Source: an uncultured Clostridia bacterium (lineage in GTDB: Bacteria; Bacillota; Clostridia; TANB77; CAG-508). From it: 26,078 nt of DNA. Below are positions 6,056 through 15,283 of this stretch, piece by piece. Positions within the stretch are counted from its first letter, which is position 1. Every line of letters begins with the position of its first letter. The stretch lies in the NCBI GenBank assembly GCA_934167495.1, contig CAKPKP010000019.1, forward strand, positions 1-26,078, given 5' to 3'. Below the pieces are notes generated by a model, which was not told the DNA's origin, did not search any database, and saw only the letters and a list, made by a program, of their open reading frames with translations. The position numbers were made by a program, and so were the translations under genes.

Positions 6056-7060
6056 TTAAACTATATATTCAATTTTACTATTTTTAAAATATTTTTGCAT
6101 TAATTCTCTAAAAAAAATTTCCGCTTCTTCCCTAACACTTTGCTTATACATATATTTACCTTTACCTCTTCCTGTCATTAAATCTTTGTTAAATAAATCT
6201 ATAGCATTCGGAAAAGCATCTTTATTTATCATTTTATGCACATAACTATAAGTCATAAATATTAATTCAAAAAAAGTTTCTTTTTTTACTTTTGGACTTA
6301 ATTCTTCAGCTAATTTTTTTACCAACTCTTCATATAATTCTTGGTAATTTTCAACTAATATAATTGGTGCTATAAGTATTCCTACTCTATATCCAGCTTC
6401 GCACATTTTATTTATTGCATTTATTCTTCCATTTAATCTTGATGTTCCAAATTCTACTTTAGATATTATTTCTTCTGGATTCATACTCATTCTTATAACA
6501 ACTTTGTTTTGATGATTAAGGTTCAATAATGAATCTACATATTCGAATTTTGTTGGAAATGTAATTAATCCTTTACCTCTTTTTGCAAAATTTTCTATAG
6601 TCCATTCTAAATTTCCTGTTATAGTATTTTCTAATATTAAATCGCTATTACTTCCTAACTCAAATGTTAATTCTTTATCTGATTTATTGGATTCTCTAAT
6701 TACTTTTTCAAGCATTTCTTCCCTATTTACAAATAATCTTAAATATGAACATTTATTATAATTACAAACTAAATAACAATACATACACATAGCAGTACAC
6801 CCTGAAGATGTATATGGTACTAAGAAATCCGATGTCTTATGATTTGGAACAAATTTATGTGTTTTTCTTATTCCTATTATTAAATTTCTTTTCATTCTTG
6901 GAAATTCTGAATTTTCTTTTTTTCGTAATTCTTCTATATTATTGTGATTTTCTATTGGAATAAACAATATATCTTCTTTACTATATTGTTCTAATAATTT
7001 TCTACCTAAATAATAGTTTTTTATATCTTCTTCATAATAAATAGCATTTGGTATAAACAT
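6056..7060 (-). CDS. splB: Spore photoproduct lyase-family radical SAM protein
   Basis: The radical SAM cluster motif is CTAMCMYC (Cys-88, 92, 95 counted from the start at 7060), followed by YLVC and the SPL-like FVNREEMLEKV. Later segments LITFPTKFEYVDSLL, VVIRMSMNPEEII, FGTSRLNGRI and AGYRVGILIAPI match the SPL family in order. SPL uses SAM and a 4Fe-4S cluster to split the thymine dimer of spore DNA. At the place where B. subtilis SPL has the hydrogen-donating Cys-141 (E-A-x-C-x-S-D), this protein reads ELGSNSD, with Ser-137 instead of Cys. It may therefore be a paralogue with altered chemistry. I use the second ATG because GGAGG sits right before it; the first ATG (7072) overlaps that site. 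Confidence 0.75.
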   Translation of the reverse strand: MFIPNAIYYEEDIKNYYLGRKLLEQYSKEDILFIPIENHNNIEELRKKENSEFPRMKRNLIIGIRKTHKFVPNHKTSDFLVPYTSSGCTAMCMYCYLVCNYNKCSYLRLFVNREEMLEKVIRESNKSDKELTFELGSNSDLILENTITGNLEWTIENFAKRGKGLITFPTKFEYVDSLLNLNHQNKVVIRMSMNPEEIISKVEFGTSRLNGRINAINKMCEAGYRVGILIAPIILVENYQELYEELVKKLAEELSPKVKKETFFELIFMTYSYVHKMINKDAFPNAIDLFNKDLMTGRGKGKYMYKQSVREEAEIFFRELMQKYFKNSKIEYIV

Positions 7061-7166
7061 TTTTTCCTCCATTTTTTTTACTATATAATTATATTTTTAC
7101 CAAATGTTTATTATTTATAAAATTTTTTTACAAAATTCTTTTAAATACGTGCTTCAATAATAAAAT

Positions 7167-7499
7167 CTATATTCCTCTTATCTTTCCATATCCAATTTCT
7201 TCTTCTTTCATAATATTTACTATTCTTTCTACTTCATTTTTATCAATATTTTCAACTTCAATAATTGATATATGACCTGCATTTGTATATTTATGGTACT
7301 TTGATTCTATTTTCAATTTTTCATCTACTGAAATATCTACATTTTCTGGCACATGAAATGAATTAGTATATATTACTTTATCTGTAACTCCTGAAATTTT
7401 TCCATACATTGCTTTATCTAAAGCTGTAAATCTTTCAAGTCCACCTACTTGAGTTCCAAGCAACATGAAATTTAAATTATATTTTCCGTGAATATTCAT
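7167..7499 (-). pseudogene. nrdD: Anaerobic ribonucleotide reductase NrdD, frameshifted 3' fragment
   Basis: This frame continues the NrdD homology lost at the end of the upstream frame. From KYNLNFMLLGT through VTDKVIYTNSFHVPENVDIS to YHKYTNAGHISIIEVE it matches the C-terminal part of the catalytic domain. Real homology begins at about 7485; the Met at 7499 is just the first available start. The frame stops after EIGYGKIRGI, where family members go on for roughly 70-80 more residues with the four-cysteine zinc site and the RxxGY glycyl-radical loop. Neither is present in any frame in the 94 nt before the next gene. Without the glycyl radical a class III reductase cannot work. Confidence 0.8.
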
Positions 7500-9312
7500 C
7501 TACTTTTTTTCTCATAAATTCTATTATCTCAAGACCTAATTTTTGAGTTTTTTCATCTTCGCATTGATACTTTCCTGTTAATGCTTTTAAACATTCTGCA
7601 AGTCCAATAAAACCTATTGAAATCATTCCATGTTTATATAGTTTTCTTAATCTATCTTCTTCTTTTACTTTTTCACTTTCAAGCCAAACTTCTTGTCCAA
7701 GTAGAAAAGGAAAGTTACTCGCTCTTTTAGTACATTGAATTTCAAATCTATCTAATAATTGATCCTTTACTAATTCTAACTTTTCTTCTAACTCATTATA
7801 AAAAGCTTCTATATTCATTTTGTCATTTTTTACAATTCCATATTTTATCCCTATTCTTGGTAAATTTATTGATGTAAATGACACATTTCCTCTACCAACG
7901 CAAACAGCTCTATTTTCATCAATTACATTTTCTATCACTCTCGCACAAGAGCTCATATATGCTACTTCTGTATTTATGTCTCCTTGTTTATACCATTTTA
8001 GATTATATTCTGTATCTAAAAATGAAAAATTAATTTTAGCTTTATTTGCAACACCACTACAAGCAAGTTCAAATAAATCATAGTTTTTGTCTTCTTTATT
8101 ATAATTTATTCCCTTTTTTATTTTAAATATAGTTACTGGAAATATTGCTTTTTTATTTTTTATAACTAAATTTTGCATTGCCTCAAGGAAATTTCTAGTA
8201 ACCATTCTTCCTTCAGCTGATGTATCTGTTCCTAAATTTACAGATGAATAATATACTTTACTACCACCTCTAGAATGTGTTGAATTTAATGTATTTATAA
8301 AACCTTCCATGGCTCTATATGTTATTTCATTAGTTTTTTGTATTGCTTTTTCATAAGAAATTCTAAATATCTTTTTTAATTCTTCCGCTCCTCTAGAATA
8401 AGCATCAAATACACTTATATCAAATTCTAGTGATTCTATTTTTTCTATTTCTCTTTCTATCCCATTCATTGCTGCAAAATAATTAAAATTAGTATACTCT
8501 AGAAAATCATACATTGTTTGCTTAAATTGCTTCTTAAAGGTCTTTAAAACGCCATCTGACATATAATAATCAAATAATGGTATTCCCTGTTCTCCATGTT
8601 GATCATTTTGATTTGCCTGAATTGCAACTACTGCTAAATTAGAATATTCTAAAATATCTTGTGGTTCCTCAAAATAACAATTTCCTATTTTAAAGCCGTC
8701 CTTAAATAGTTTTCTTAAATCTATTTGTACACATGTCGTTGTTCCCATTGGTAAAAAGTCAATATTATGAATATGAATGTCTCCGCTTTCGTGTGCATCT
8801 ACATATTTCTTTTTTATTAAATATGATTTTGTAAATTCATTTGAAACTGCACTACCATATTTTAGCATAGTTTCTATTGCTGTATCTTTTGTTGAATTTT
8901 CATTTAATGAATCTTCTAAACTAGTATTTAGTCCTAAATTTTCTAGTGCTTTCAAAAATTTATGTTGCTTTTTTTCCTCAAAAAATATCTTTCTAGACTG
9001 ATTTCTTCTTTCTCTATAACTTGAAAAAGAATCTTCTACATCTGAATATCCATTATTTCTTAATTCTTCCTCTATTATATCTTGTATCTCTTCTATTTTT
9101 ATTTTATCTTTTTCCCAATTTTCTATCCTTGAAATTACTAAATTGTATATTTTATGTATATCTTTTTCAGTATACTTTTCACTATCATCATTTTTTATAC
9201 TGTCAAATCCTTTTTTTATTGCTAAAGCTATTTTACTTCCTTGGAATTCTACTTTTTTTCCATCTCTTTTAATTACTGTGACATTTATGTTTTTATCTTG
9301 TATTTCTGACAT
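7477..9312 (-). pseudogene. nrdD: Anaerobic ribonucleoside-triphosphate reductase NrdD, 5' part, broken by frameshift
   Basis: The encoded 611 residues begin with an ATP-cone regulatory domain (NVTVIKRDGKKVEFQGSKIALAIKKGF, about 8-100) and continue as the class III catalytic barrel (HESGDIHIHNIDFLPMGTTTCVQIDL, NLAVVAIQANQNDQHGEQGIP, SRGGSKVYYSSVNLGTDTS, VGRGNVSFTSINLPRIGI). The enzyme makes deoxynucleotides under anaerobic conditions. The frame ends at EYSRKI; removing one base near 7486 joins it to the next fragment (EYS-GKYNLNF). The MGCR active-site motif expected before the VGRGN segment reads MSSCAR here. The ATG at 9312 follows GGAGGA; an upstream TTG is not a credible start. No nrdG activase gene is adjacent. 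An assembly error could explain the frameshift but not the missing C-terminus. Confidence 0.8.
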
Positions 9313-9358
9313 ACATCCTCCATATTTCAATTTATAAAACTACAATATAATATATCAC

Positions 9359-9398
9359 AAAAAAAGAAAACGGTAAATATAATCCGTTTTCTTTTTTC
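9359..9398 (-). terminator. Intrinsic terminator of the Tim44/SPFH/TPM operon
   Basis: The stem AAAAAGAAAACGG / CCGTTTTCTTTTT has a 10-nt loop and is followed by T on the minus strand. It starts immediately after the stop codon of the TPM-domain gene. Confidence 0.85.
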
Positions 9399-9399
9399 A

Positions 9400-10242
9400 T
9401 TAAAAGCTTCTTCCGCCTCCGCCATGCGTAGTGCCACTACTTCCAGTATGAGTAGAACTTCCTCCAGAGCTTCCGCTTGAACTACTTGATATATATATTT
9501 TACTAACATGTTTATCTAAAAATATATCTGAGTTTTCTGTTATTTTTATTGGTGTTGTAACATATAAATTTGCTTCCCTTTTTTTAGTAGGTTTCTTATG
9601 TTTTAAACATCCTATTATAATATATATGCAAGTTACTATTCCTGAAATTCCTAATGATATTTTTATTACTTCAGCAACATTATATATATAATCTCCACCG
9701 CTTTCGCCTTTTTTAGCAAAATATTCAGCATATTTTATAAATTCATTTGCACATCCATTATAATCTTCTTTAGAGATTTTTTTATATGTATAATCTAATA
9801 TTGCATCAATTCTGTTATCATTATAAATTTTTATTGCCTTTCCTGTTGTTGAAATCCACATAACTCTTTTATCCATATCTATTAGAAAAAGTAATCCAGA
9901 TTTTTCGCTTCCTATTCCAAACCCATTATAATCATAAAAGTCATCTGCAAAAGCCATTGAAGAATATTTTGGATTTTTATTTATAGTTACTATAGCTATA
10001 TCCATATTATATTTTTCTATAAAGTTTTGCATTTTATTATATAAAGTTTGTTCTTCTTCATCAGTTAATAATTCTGCAAAATCATAAATTTTCTTACTAC
10101 TATTAGCTACAGGTGTACTCTCAATTGAATTTTCTAAAGAGGAATTATATGTAGTTGCATTACATGTACAATTACATAGTATAATTATATTAACTATAAT
10201 AAAAATTAAAAATTTATATACTTTACTATCTACTTTTTTCAT
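9400..10242 (-). CDS. TPM-domain membrane protein, YdjH/YgcG-like
   Basis: This 280-residue protein has an N-terminal signal or anchor sequence (about 9-27), an extracytoplasmic TPM domain (about 50-180; IYDFAELLTDEEEQTLYNKMQNF, IAIVTINKN, KSGLLFLIDMDKRVMWISTTG), one membrane helix (about 192-212) and a Ser/Gly/Thr-rich tail ending GGGGRSF, a hallmark of YgcG/YdjH proteins. In B. subtilis YdjH pairs with YdjG at the membrane and helps place the SPFH protein YdjI, which recruits PspA. The gene starts 1 nt after the preceding stop, with the AGGAGG site inside that gene, so the two are translationally coupled. It is the last gene of the operon, before a strong terminator. Confidence 0.8.
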   Translation of the reverse strand: MKKVDSKVYKFLIFIIVNIIILCNCTCNATTYNSSLENSIESTPVANSSKKIYDFAELLTDEEEQTLYNKMQNFIEKYNMDIAIVTINKNPKYSSMAFADDFYDYNGFGIGSEKSGLLFLIDMDKRVMWISTTGKAIKIYNDNRIDAILDYTYKKISKEDYNGCANEFIKYAEYFAKKGESGGDYIYNVAEVIKISLGISGIVTCIYIIIGCLKHKKPTKKREANLYVTTPIKITENSDIFLDKHVSKIYISSSSSGSSGGSSTHTGSSGTTHGGGGRSF

Positions 10243-10243
10243 A

Positions 10244-11296
10244 TTATACCATTCCTCCTGCCAAAATTATTAATGATACAATTAAAAAAATTACTGCTGT
10301 ACTTATACCAAAACATCCTAATCCCTTTAAAATTAATTTTTTAAAATCAATTGGAACTTGACCTATAACTTTTTTTGTTTGCCCATTCATAGCAAATGTA
10401 TACATTTTATTATTAAATTTTATATTTAACATCCAAACTGGTAAAAGAGCATATTCTACTTCTTTATTTTGAATATTTATTCGTTTTTCTTTTATATCTA
10501 TTGTACTATAAATTGACAATGTAGATTTTAGCTGATCTACCATAGTGTTTTCCATTCTTTTTTTAGCTCTTTCATATACATCATCGCTTGTTAAATCATA
10601 TTTCTCTGCTAAAAATCCTGATAAATATGACCTATTAAAAGGCACAAAATCTTTATATTCATATGGTTCTATAGAATCCATAATTTCATCTTGAAATTTT
10701 GTAGAACCATCAACTGGTAAATCTGTAATTTCCAAGTTTCCTTTTCTTAAGCATTTGTAGTAATTAGTTTCAGTATAGTTATAGTTTCCTGATGTCCAAG
10801 TACGAATTGTGCTAGTTTTAGCTTCTATATTTCCATCTATATAACTATCATATAACCAAAAAGGTATATAAACTCCTGAAATTTTTTCTATATTTTCTTT
10901 ATTATGAAAAGTTGAAGGAGCAAACCATCTCTTTTTTACATTCTTCTGAAAAGCTTCTATAGCCTCTTCTTTAGTTGCTTTAAATGGAATTAATTTATCT
11001 GGTTTGAATTCTCCTTGCAATCTATTTTTCATTATTGCGGTATTTCCACAATATACACAATGTGTGGCAACAGTATTTTCATCTGTTATTACTATTGCCC
11101 CACAATCTGGACATTGGTATTCTGTAATATTGTTATTTGATTTTTCATTTGCACTTGTTTCTTTAGCCTGCAATTTTTCAAAATCATCTACACTGTAGGT
11201 AGCTCCACAATATTCACAAACCCAATTTTGAGTAGTTGGATTAAATTTTATATTTGCTCCACAAGTAGGACACTTATTATCTACTGCAGATTTCAT
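10244..11296 (-). CDS. Zinc-ribbon membrane protein, YdjG-like
   Basis: This 350-residue protein has two zinc ribbons at the N-terminus (CPTCGANIKF...CEYCGATYS, about 9-35; CPDCGAIVI...CVYCGNTAI, about 62-85). A conserved central domain follows (LIPFKATKEEAIEAFQKNVKKRWFAPSTF, GVYIPFWLYDS, FVPFNRSYLSGFLAEKYDL), then VEYALLPVWMLNIKF, and one C-terminal membrane helix (about 325-348). This matches the architecture of B. subtilis YdjG, often mislabelled as a phage replication protein or PriA-like zinc finger. It is probably a cytoplasmic domain tethered to the membrane that works with the adjacent TPM and SPFH proteins. It has a good AAAGGAG site and sits 11 nt downstream of the SPFH gene. Confidence 0.78.
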   Translation of the reverse strand: MKSAVDNKCPTCGANIKFNPTTQNWVCEYCGATYSVDDFEKLQAKETSANEKSNNNITEYQCPDCGAIVITDENTVATHCVYCGNTAIMKNRLQGEFKPDKLIPFKATKEEAIEAFQKNVKKRWFAPSTFHNKENIEKISGVYIPFWLYDSYIDGNIEAKTSTIRTWTSGNYNYTETNYYKCLRKGNLEITDLPVDGSTKFQDEIMDSIEPYEYKDFVPFNRSYLSGFLAEKYDLTSDDVYERAKKRMENTMVDQLKSTLSIYSTIDIKEKRINIQNKEVEYALLPVWMLNIKFNNKMYTFAMNGQTKKVIGQVPIDFKKLILKGLGCFGISTAVIFLIVSLIILAGGMV

Positions 11297-11307
11297 TTTC
11301 TTCTCCT

Positions 11308-12477
11308 TTATTCACTTAATTTTTTTCCACAATTTGGACAAAATTTTGAATTTTTCTCAACAGGTTTACCACATTCTGGGCAGAATGCTTTTTCAGGCTT
11401 TTTACTTCCGCAATCAGCACAGAAATTTCCGCTTACATTTTTCTTACAATTTGGACATTCCCAAGTATCTGCAGTTACAGTACTTTGTGGTGCTACATTA
11501 GAAGTTTGATTCATAGCATTTGCAACTCCATTCATAATTCCTGTTCCTGCCATATTGGCCATTCCAACTCCCATAAATCCTGTTGTTGCACCATTTGCAT
11601 TATTTGCAGCATCTTTTACAGCTTGAGCATATGCTCCAACTAAAGTTCCTTGTTGCATATTTGCGTTTGAACTTAAAACATAATCTTTTATATATTTTTC
11701 TGATTCTTCATCTAAAGTTATTCCTTCAATAGTAATTCCTGTTATTGATATTCCTCTTCTTTGAATAGCTTCATCATAATTCTTTTCTTTTAATAAAGTT
11801 CTTATTGTGTCCTTAGCTTTTGGTAAATTCATAACAGGATATTTTTCATCACTTAATTCATTTAATACTGTCTCAAATACATCTATAACTTCAGATCTCA
11901 TTTGTGTATTTAAATTTTCTTTCTTATATATTTCAGCTGTTCCAGCTATTTCTTTCATAAAAGAAGCTGGATCTGTTAATTTAAATGTATAATTTCCATG
12001 AGCTCTTACGTTTACTGGTAATGGATCTACAGTTCCTGTCATATTATTTGGAACTGGATGTGAATAATCTGGATACATTACTGGTGTTGGTGTTCCAAAT
12101 TTATTATCTATTATTTCTTTTGTATTAAAGAAGAATACTACTTGTGAGTTTTTTATATCTCCTCCATAAGTAAATCTAGTCCACATTTCTTTAAATACTT
12201 CTTTAAATTGTCCTGCAAAGAATGATGGTGTTGTTGATGCATCAAATTGATAATCTCCTGGTTCTGCTACAGCATCTAATACTGCACCATTTTGATATAT
12301 TGCTGCACATTGTCCTGTTGTAACCCTTACAATACTGTTTTTTGATATTGTTCCATCCTTAGTTGTTCTCATTACCATTAATATATCATTTCCCATGTCT
12401 TCACATGCTATAACTTCCTTCCATTGGTCTCTTAATGTTGAACCAATAGCTCCAACAGTTGCTCTAATTAATCCCAT
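11308..12477 (-). CDS. SPFH-domain protein with C-terminal zinc ribbons, YdjI-like
   Basis: This 389-residue protein opens MGLIRATVGAIGSTLRDQWKEVI, as in the YdjI/virion-core-like family, then an SPFH domain (about 25-270) with VRVTTGQCAAIYQNGAVLDAVAEPGDYQFDAS and GNYTFKLTDPASFMKEIAGT. An Ala/Asn/Met-rich linker and two zinc ribbons (CPNCKKNVSGNFCADCG and CPECGKPVEKNSKFCPNCG) form the C-terminus. Unlike flotillins it lacks a membrane anchor, so it probably depends on the neighbouring membrane proteins for localisation. In B. subtilis YdjI links this module to PspA during envelope stress; no pspA is visible here. An AGGAGG site lies just before the start and the gene is 20 nt after the Tim44-like gene. 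Confidence 0.82.
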   Translation of the reverse strand: MGLIRATVGAIGSTLRDQWKEVIACEDMGNDILMVMRTTKDGTISKNSIVRVTTGQCAAIYQNGAVLDAVAEPGDYQFDASTTPSFFAGQFKEVFKEMWTRFTYGGDIKNSQVVFFFNTKEIIDNKFGTPTPVMYPDYSHPVPNNMTGTVDPLPVNVRAHGNYTFKLTDPASFMKEIAGTAEIYKKENLNTQMRSEVIDVFETVLNELSDEKYPVMNLPKAKDTIRTLLKEKNYDEAIQRRGISITGITIEGITLDEESEKYIKDYVLSSNANMQQGTLVGAYAQAVKDAANNANGATTGFMGVGMANMAGTGIMNGVANAMNQTSNVAPQSTVTADTWECPNCKKNVSGNFCADCGSKKPEKAFCPECGKPVEKNSKFCPNCGKKLSE

Positions 12478-12497
12478 ATTTTTTACCTCCTAATAAT

Positions 12498-13385
12498 TTA
12501 AAATCTTTCTAATCCTGTTAATACCCAATCATATTCTCCTGTTGTTATTACACTTCCACAATATTCACACTCTCCTGAAGATGTTATTTTTGTAGGTGCA
12601 CCACAATTTGGACAATTTGTAGTATTTACAGTATTTTCACCTGGTTTAGTTTTTACACCAGTTTTTCTCATAAATGTTAATTTGTAAGTATTATAAAGAT
12701 TTTTATCTTTGCTTCCTTTTAATACTTGTTTTGTGTCTTCATCTATTATATAATCTATCATCTTAGTTTTCAATAGTACTTCTAAAATATCTTTATCTCC
12801 TGATTGTCTGAAATTATATAATGTTGCTTCATTTACCGCAACTCTTTCTAATACATTAATTTGTTTATTATTAATATAACCTTGTAATTGTGTTGAATGT
12901 AATTCAAATAATTCATTTGATTCAAAACATCTTATTACTGACCAATCCCTTGCAGTCCAAGCATATTGTAATTTAATAAATAAATCTTTTGCCCAAGATT
13001 TAAAATCATCTTTATTAAATAACTCATCAATTGCTTTTACTTTATTTTCAATTTCTGTTTCATTATTTGTATTTGTAGTAGTGTTAGTTGGTTTTCTATT
13101 ATTATCTTTGCGTCCAAAAATTATACTCAAAACAATAATTCCTACGATTGTTAACACAATTACAATTACTGTTTCGCCTCCGCTTAAACTGCCAGAAGTA
13201 TAACCATAATCATCATCATAATCCCATGAGTCCCAGCTACTTCCAGAATCCCATGAGTCCCAATCACTTGAATCGTATGATTCAAAACTTCCTACGTCTG
13301 CAATAACATAATTAAATGGAAAAAATGTTATTCCTAAAGAAAATAACATTAAAACCACTATAAAAAACTTCTTTAAATTTTTCAT
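12498..13385 (-). CDS. Tim44-like domain membrane protein with zinc ribbon
   Basis: The 295-residue protein has a signal peptide (about 1-29), a short surface stretch extremely rich in Trp, Asp, Ser and Tyr (about 38-63), a membrane helix (about 71-90), an Asn/Thr-rich linker, a Tim44-like domain (about 110-245; FKSWAKDLFIKLQYAWTARDWSVIRCFESNELFELHS) and a terminal zinc ribbon (CPNCGAPTKITSSGECEYCG). The Tim44-like fold is known for membrane-associated binding of lipid or protein; its role here is not known. It is the first gene of the four-gene operon and three of the four products carry zinc ribbons. The Tim44 and zinc-ribbon parts should be cytoplasmic and the aromatic segment outside. Confidence 0.78.
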   Translation of the reverse strand: MKNLKKFFIVVLMLFSLGITFFPFNYVIADVGSFESYDSSDWDSWDSGSSWDSWDYDDDYGYTSGSLSGGETVIVIVLTIVGIIVLSIIFGRKDNNRKPTNTTTNTNNETEIENKVKAIDELFNKDDFKSWAKDLFIKLQYAWTARDWSVIRCFESNELFELHSTQLQGYINNKQINVLERVAVNEATLYNFRQSGDKDILEVLLKTKMIDYIIDEDTKQVLKGSKDKNLYNTYKLTFMRKTGVKTKPGENTVNTTNCPNCGAPTKITSSGECEYCGSVITTGEYDWVLTGLERF

Positions 13386-13415
13386 AAAACTTCTCCTTAT
13401 ATATTATTTTATTAT

Positions 13416-13444
13416 AATATATAATTTTTCTCATATTTTGTCAA
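13416..13444 (-). promoter_or_regulatory. Sigma-A promoter of the Tim44/SPFH/TPM operon
   Basis: A perfect TTGACA, 17-bp spacer and TATATT lie on the minus strand about 30 nt before the first start codon. The -35 box touches the stop codon of the upstream ATPase gene, so the two operons abut with no terminator visible between them. No operator-like palindrome stands out. Confidence 0.75.
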
Positions 13445-13445
13445 T

Positions 13446-15269
13446 TTATCTATTCTTAAAAATTCTAAAAGAATTTATAACTGTAATTACTGTTGTTCCT
13501 GTGTCTGCAAGTACGGCAAGCCATACTGGTGCCAATCCTAAAACTCCTAAAGTAAGTACAATTACTTTTACTAATATTGAGAATATTATATTAAATTTTA
13601 CTATTCCCATTGATTTTTTTGCAATTTTTATAACATCGCTTAAAATTGCAATATTGTTTGACATTAAAATTGCATCTGATATACTGTTTGCTATTTCTGT
13701 TCCTTCACCAATAGATACTCCAAAATCTGACTCTGCTAAAACTGGACCATCATTTATTCCATCACCAACAAACATTATATTTCCATCATTTTTAGCTTCT
13801 TTTATTTTATTTACTTTTTCCTCTGGTAATAATCCAGAATATACTGTTTTTATTCCTACTTTCTCAGATATTTTACTTGCTGAATTTTGATTATCTCCTG
13901 TAAGCATTATTACATCTTTTACATTAGCTGTTTTTAATTTTTCAACTAATTTATCTGCCCCTTCTCTTAGTTCTTCTTCTAAAGTAATATATCCTGCAAT
14001 AATTCCATCTACTGCTAAATATATAAAATCATCATTAGCATTAATATTAAATTTAGCTAGTAATTTTTTGTTCCCTAATACAACTTCTTTTCCTTCTATT
14101 TTTCCATATATTCCAAATCCAGCTATTTCTTGATGTTCTGTTACTTCCAAAATTTCTTTATTTTCCACTTTTTCTATTACAGCTGTGGATATTGGGTGGT
14201 TTGATAATCTCTCTAAATTATACATATATTTTAATACTGTATTTTCGTCAAATCCATTTAAAGTTTCTATTTTACTTATTTTCATTTTTCCAGTTGTAAT
14301 TGTTCCTGTTTTATCTAATGCAACTTTTTTTATTTTTGATAATTTTTCGATATGCATTGTTCCTTTTACAAGCATTCCTTTTTTTGATATTGCTCCAACA
14401 CAAGAGAAAAATGCAAGTGGTATTGAAATTACCATACTACATGGACATGATGCTACTACAAAAATTAAAGCTCTTAATACCCATGTTTTTAAATCATATC
14501 CTAATAATGCAGGTATTATTGCTATTGCTATTGCCAAGATTACAACTATCGGTGTATAAATTTTTGCAAATTTTGTTATAAATTTTTCTGCTTTACCTTT
14601 ATTATTTTTTGCTTCATATACTAAATTTACAATTTGTGTTGCCATAGAATCTTTATATTCTCTTATTACTTTACATGTTAACACACTTGTTAAATTAATA
14701 CTTCCAGATAAAATTTCTGTATCTTGTTTTACTGTTTGTGGTTTACTTTCACCAGTTATTGCAGATGTATCTAAATTTGATTCTCCAGATATTATTATGC
14801 AATCAACTGGAACTTTATCACCTGGCTTTATTAAAATCTTATCACCTATTTTTACATTCTCTACATCAACTTCTTCTGCTGTTCCATTTTCAGTTATTAA
14901 ATTTGCTACGTTTGCTTTTATTTTTACTATGTCCTCAATATTGCTTTCAGATTTCTTTTCTGCAAGACCTTCAATAAATTCTCCTAATTTAAATAGTAAT
15001 ATTATAGCACAGCTTTCTGGATATTCTCCCAAAATAAAAGCTGCAATCATTGCAATTGCCATAAGAGTATCTTCTTCTATCTCTAATTTAAAAATACTTT
15101 TTATTCCTTCTATAAGTACTTCATATCCAGCCAACAATAAACTGGCTAAAAATAACCATTTACTTATACCTGAAAATACTGGTATAAATCCTAAAATAAA
15201 TACTATTATAGATAACACATATGTGATTATCTCTACTTTTGATTCTTTATCATTTTCTTCTTCTTCCAT
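13446..15269 (-). CDS. cadA: Cd2+/Zn2+-exporting P1B-type ATPase
   Basis: The 607-residue P-type ATPase has the actuator TGES (about 172-175), the transmembrane metal motif CPC (275-277), the phosphorylation site DKTGT (Asp-319), the P1B-specific HP motif (LSNHPIST), and MLTGDN / GDGINDGP hinge motifs. The segment following CPC (SMVISIPLAFFSCVGAISKKGMLVKG) and the last helix with LAVLADTGTTVITVINSFR fit the CadA/ZntA (P1B-2) group, which exports Cd2+, Zn2+ and Pb2+. The usual N-terminal HMA metal-binding domain is absent: the protein begins with a short acidic stretch and goes straight into the first helix. It follows the cadC-like gene by 14 nt and is surely controlled with it. Confidence 0.88.
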   Translation of the reverse strand: MEEEENDKESKVEIITYVLSIIVFILGFIPVFSGISKWLFLASLLLAGYEVLIEGIKSIFKLEIEEDTLMAIAMIAAFILGEYPESCAIILLFKLGEFIEGLAEKKSESNIEDIVKIKANVANLITENGTAEEVDVENVKIGDKILIKPGDKVPVDCIIISGESNLDTSAITGESKPQTVKQDTEILSGSINLTSVLTCKVIREYKDSMATQIVNLVYEAKNNKGKAEKFITKFAKIYTPIVVILAIAIAIIPALLGYDLKTWVLRALIFVVASCPCSMVISIPLAFFSCVGAISKKGMLVKGTMHIEKLSKIKKVALDKTGTITTGKMKISKIETLNGFDENTVLKYMYNLERLSNHPISTAVIEKVENKEILEVTEHQEIAGFGIYGKIEGKEVVLGNKKLLAKFNINANDDFIYLAVDGIIAGYITLEEELREGADKLVEKLKTANVKDVIMLTGDNQNSASKISEKVGIKTVYSGLLPEEKVNKIKEAKNDGNIMFVGDGINDGPVLAESDFGVSIGEGTEIANSISDAILMSNNIAILSDVIKIAKKSMGIVKFNIIFSILVKVIVLTLGVLGLAPVWLAVLADTGTTVITVINSFRIFKNR

Positions 15270-15283
15270 AAAAAACTCCTAAA

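Noticed and set aside
9327..9509. Minus-strand 60-codon frame at the end of the TPM gene
   Set aside because: It is an alternate frame of the Ser/Gly-rich tail and terminator, and the GGGGRSF ending in the main frame shows which frame is real.
14797..15282. Plus-strand open frame of 161 codons opposite the cadmium ATPase
   Set aside because: It is a shadow of the conserved ATPase with no recognisable domain or ribosome binding site.
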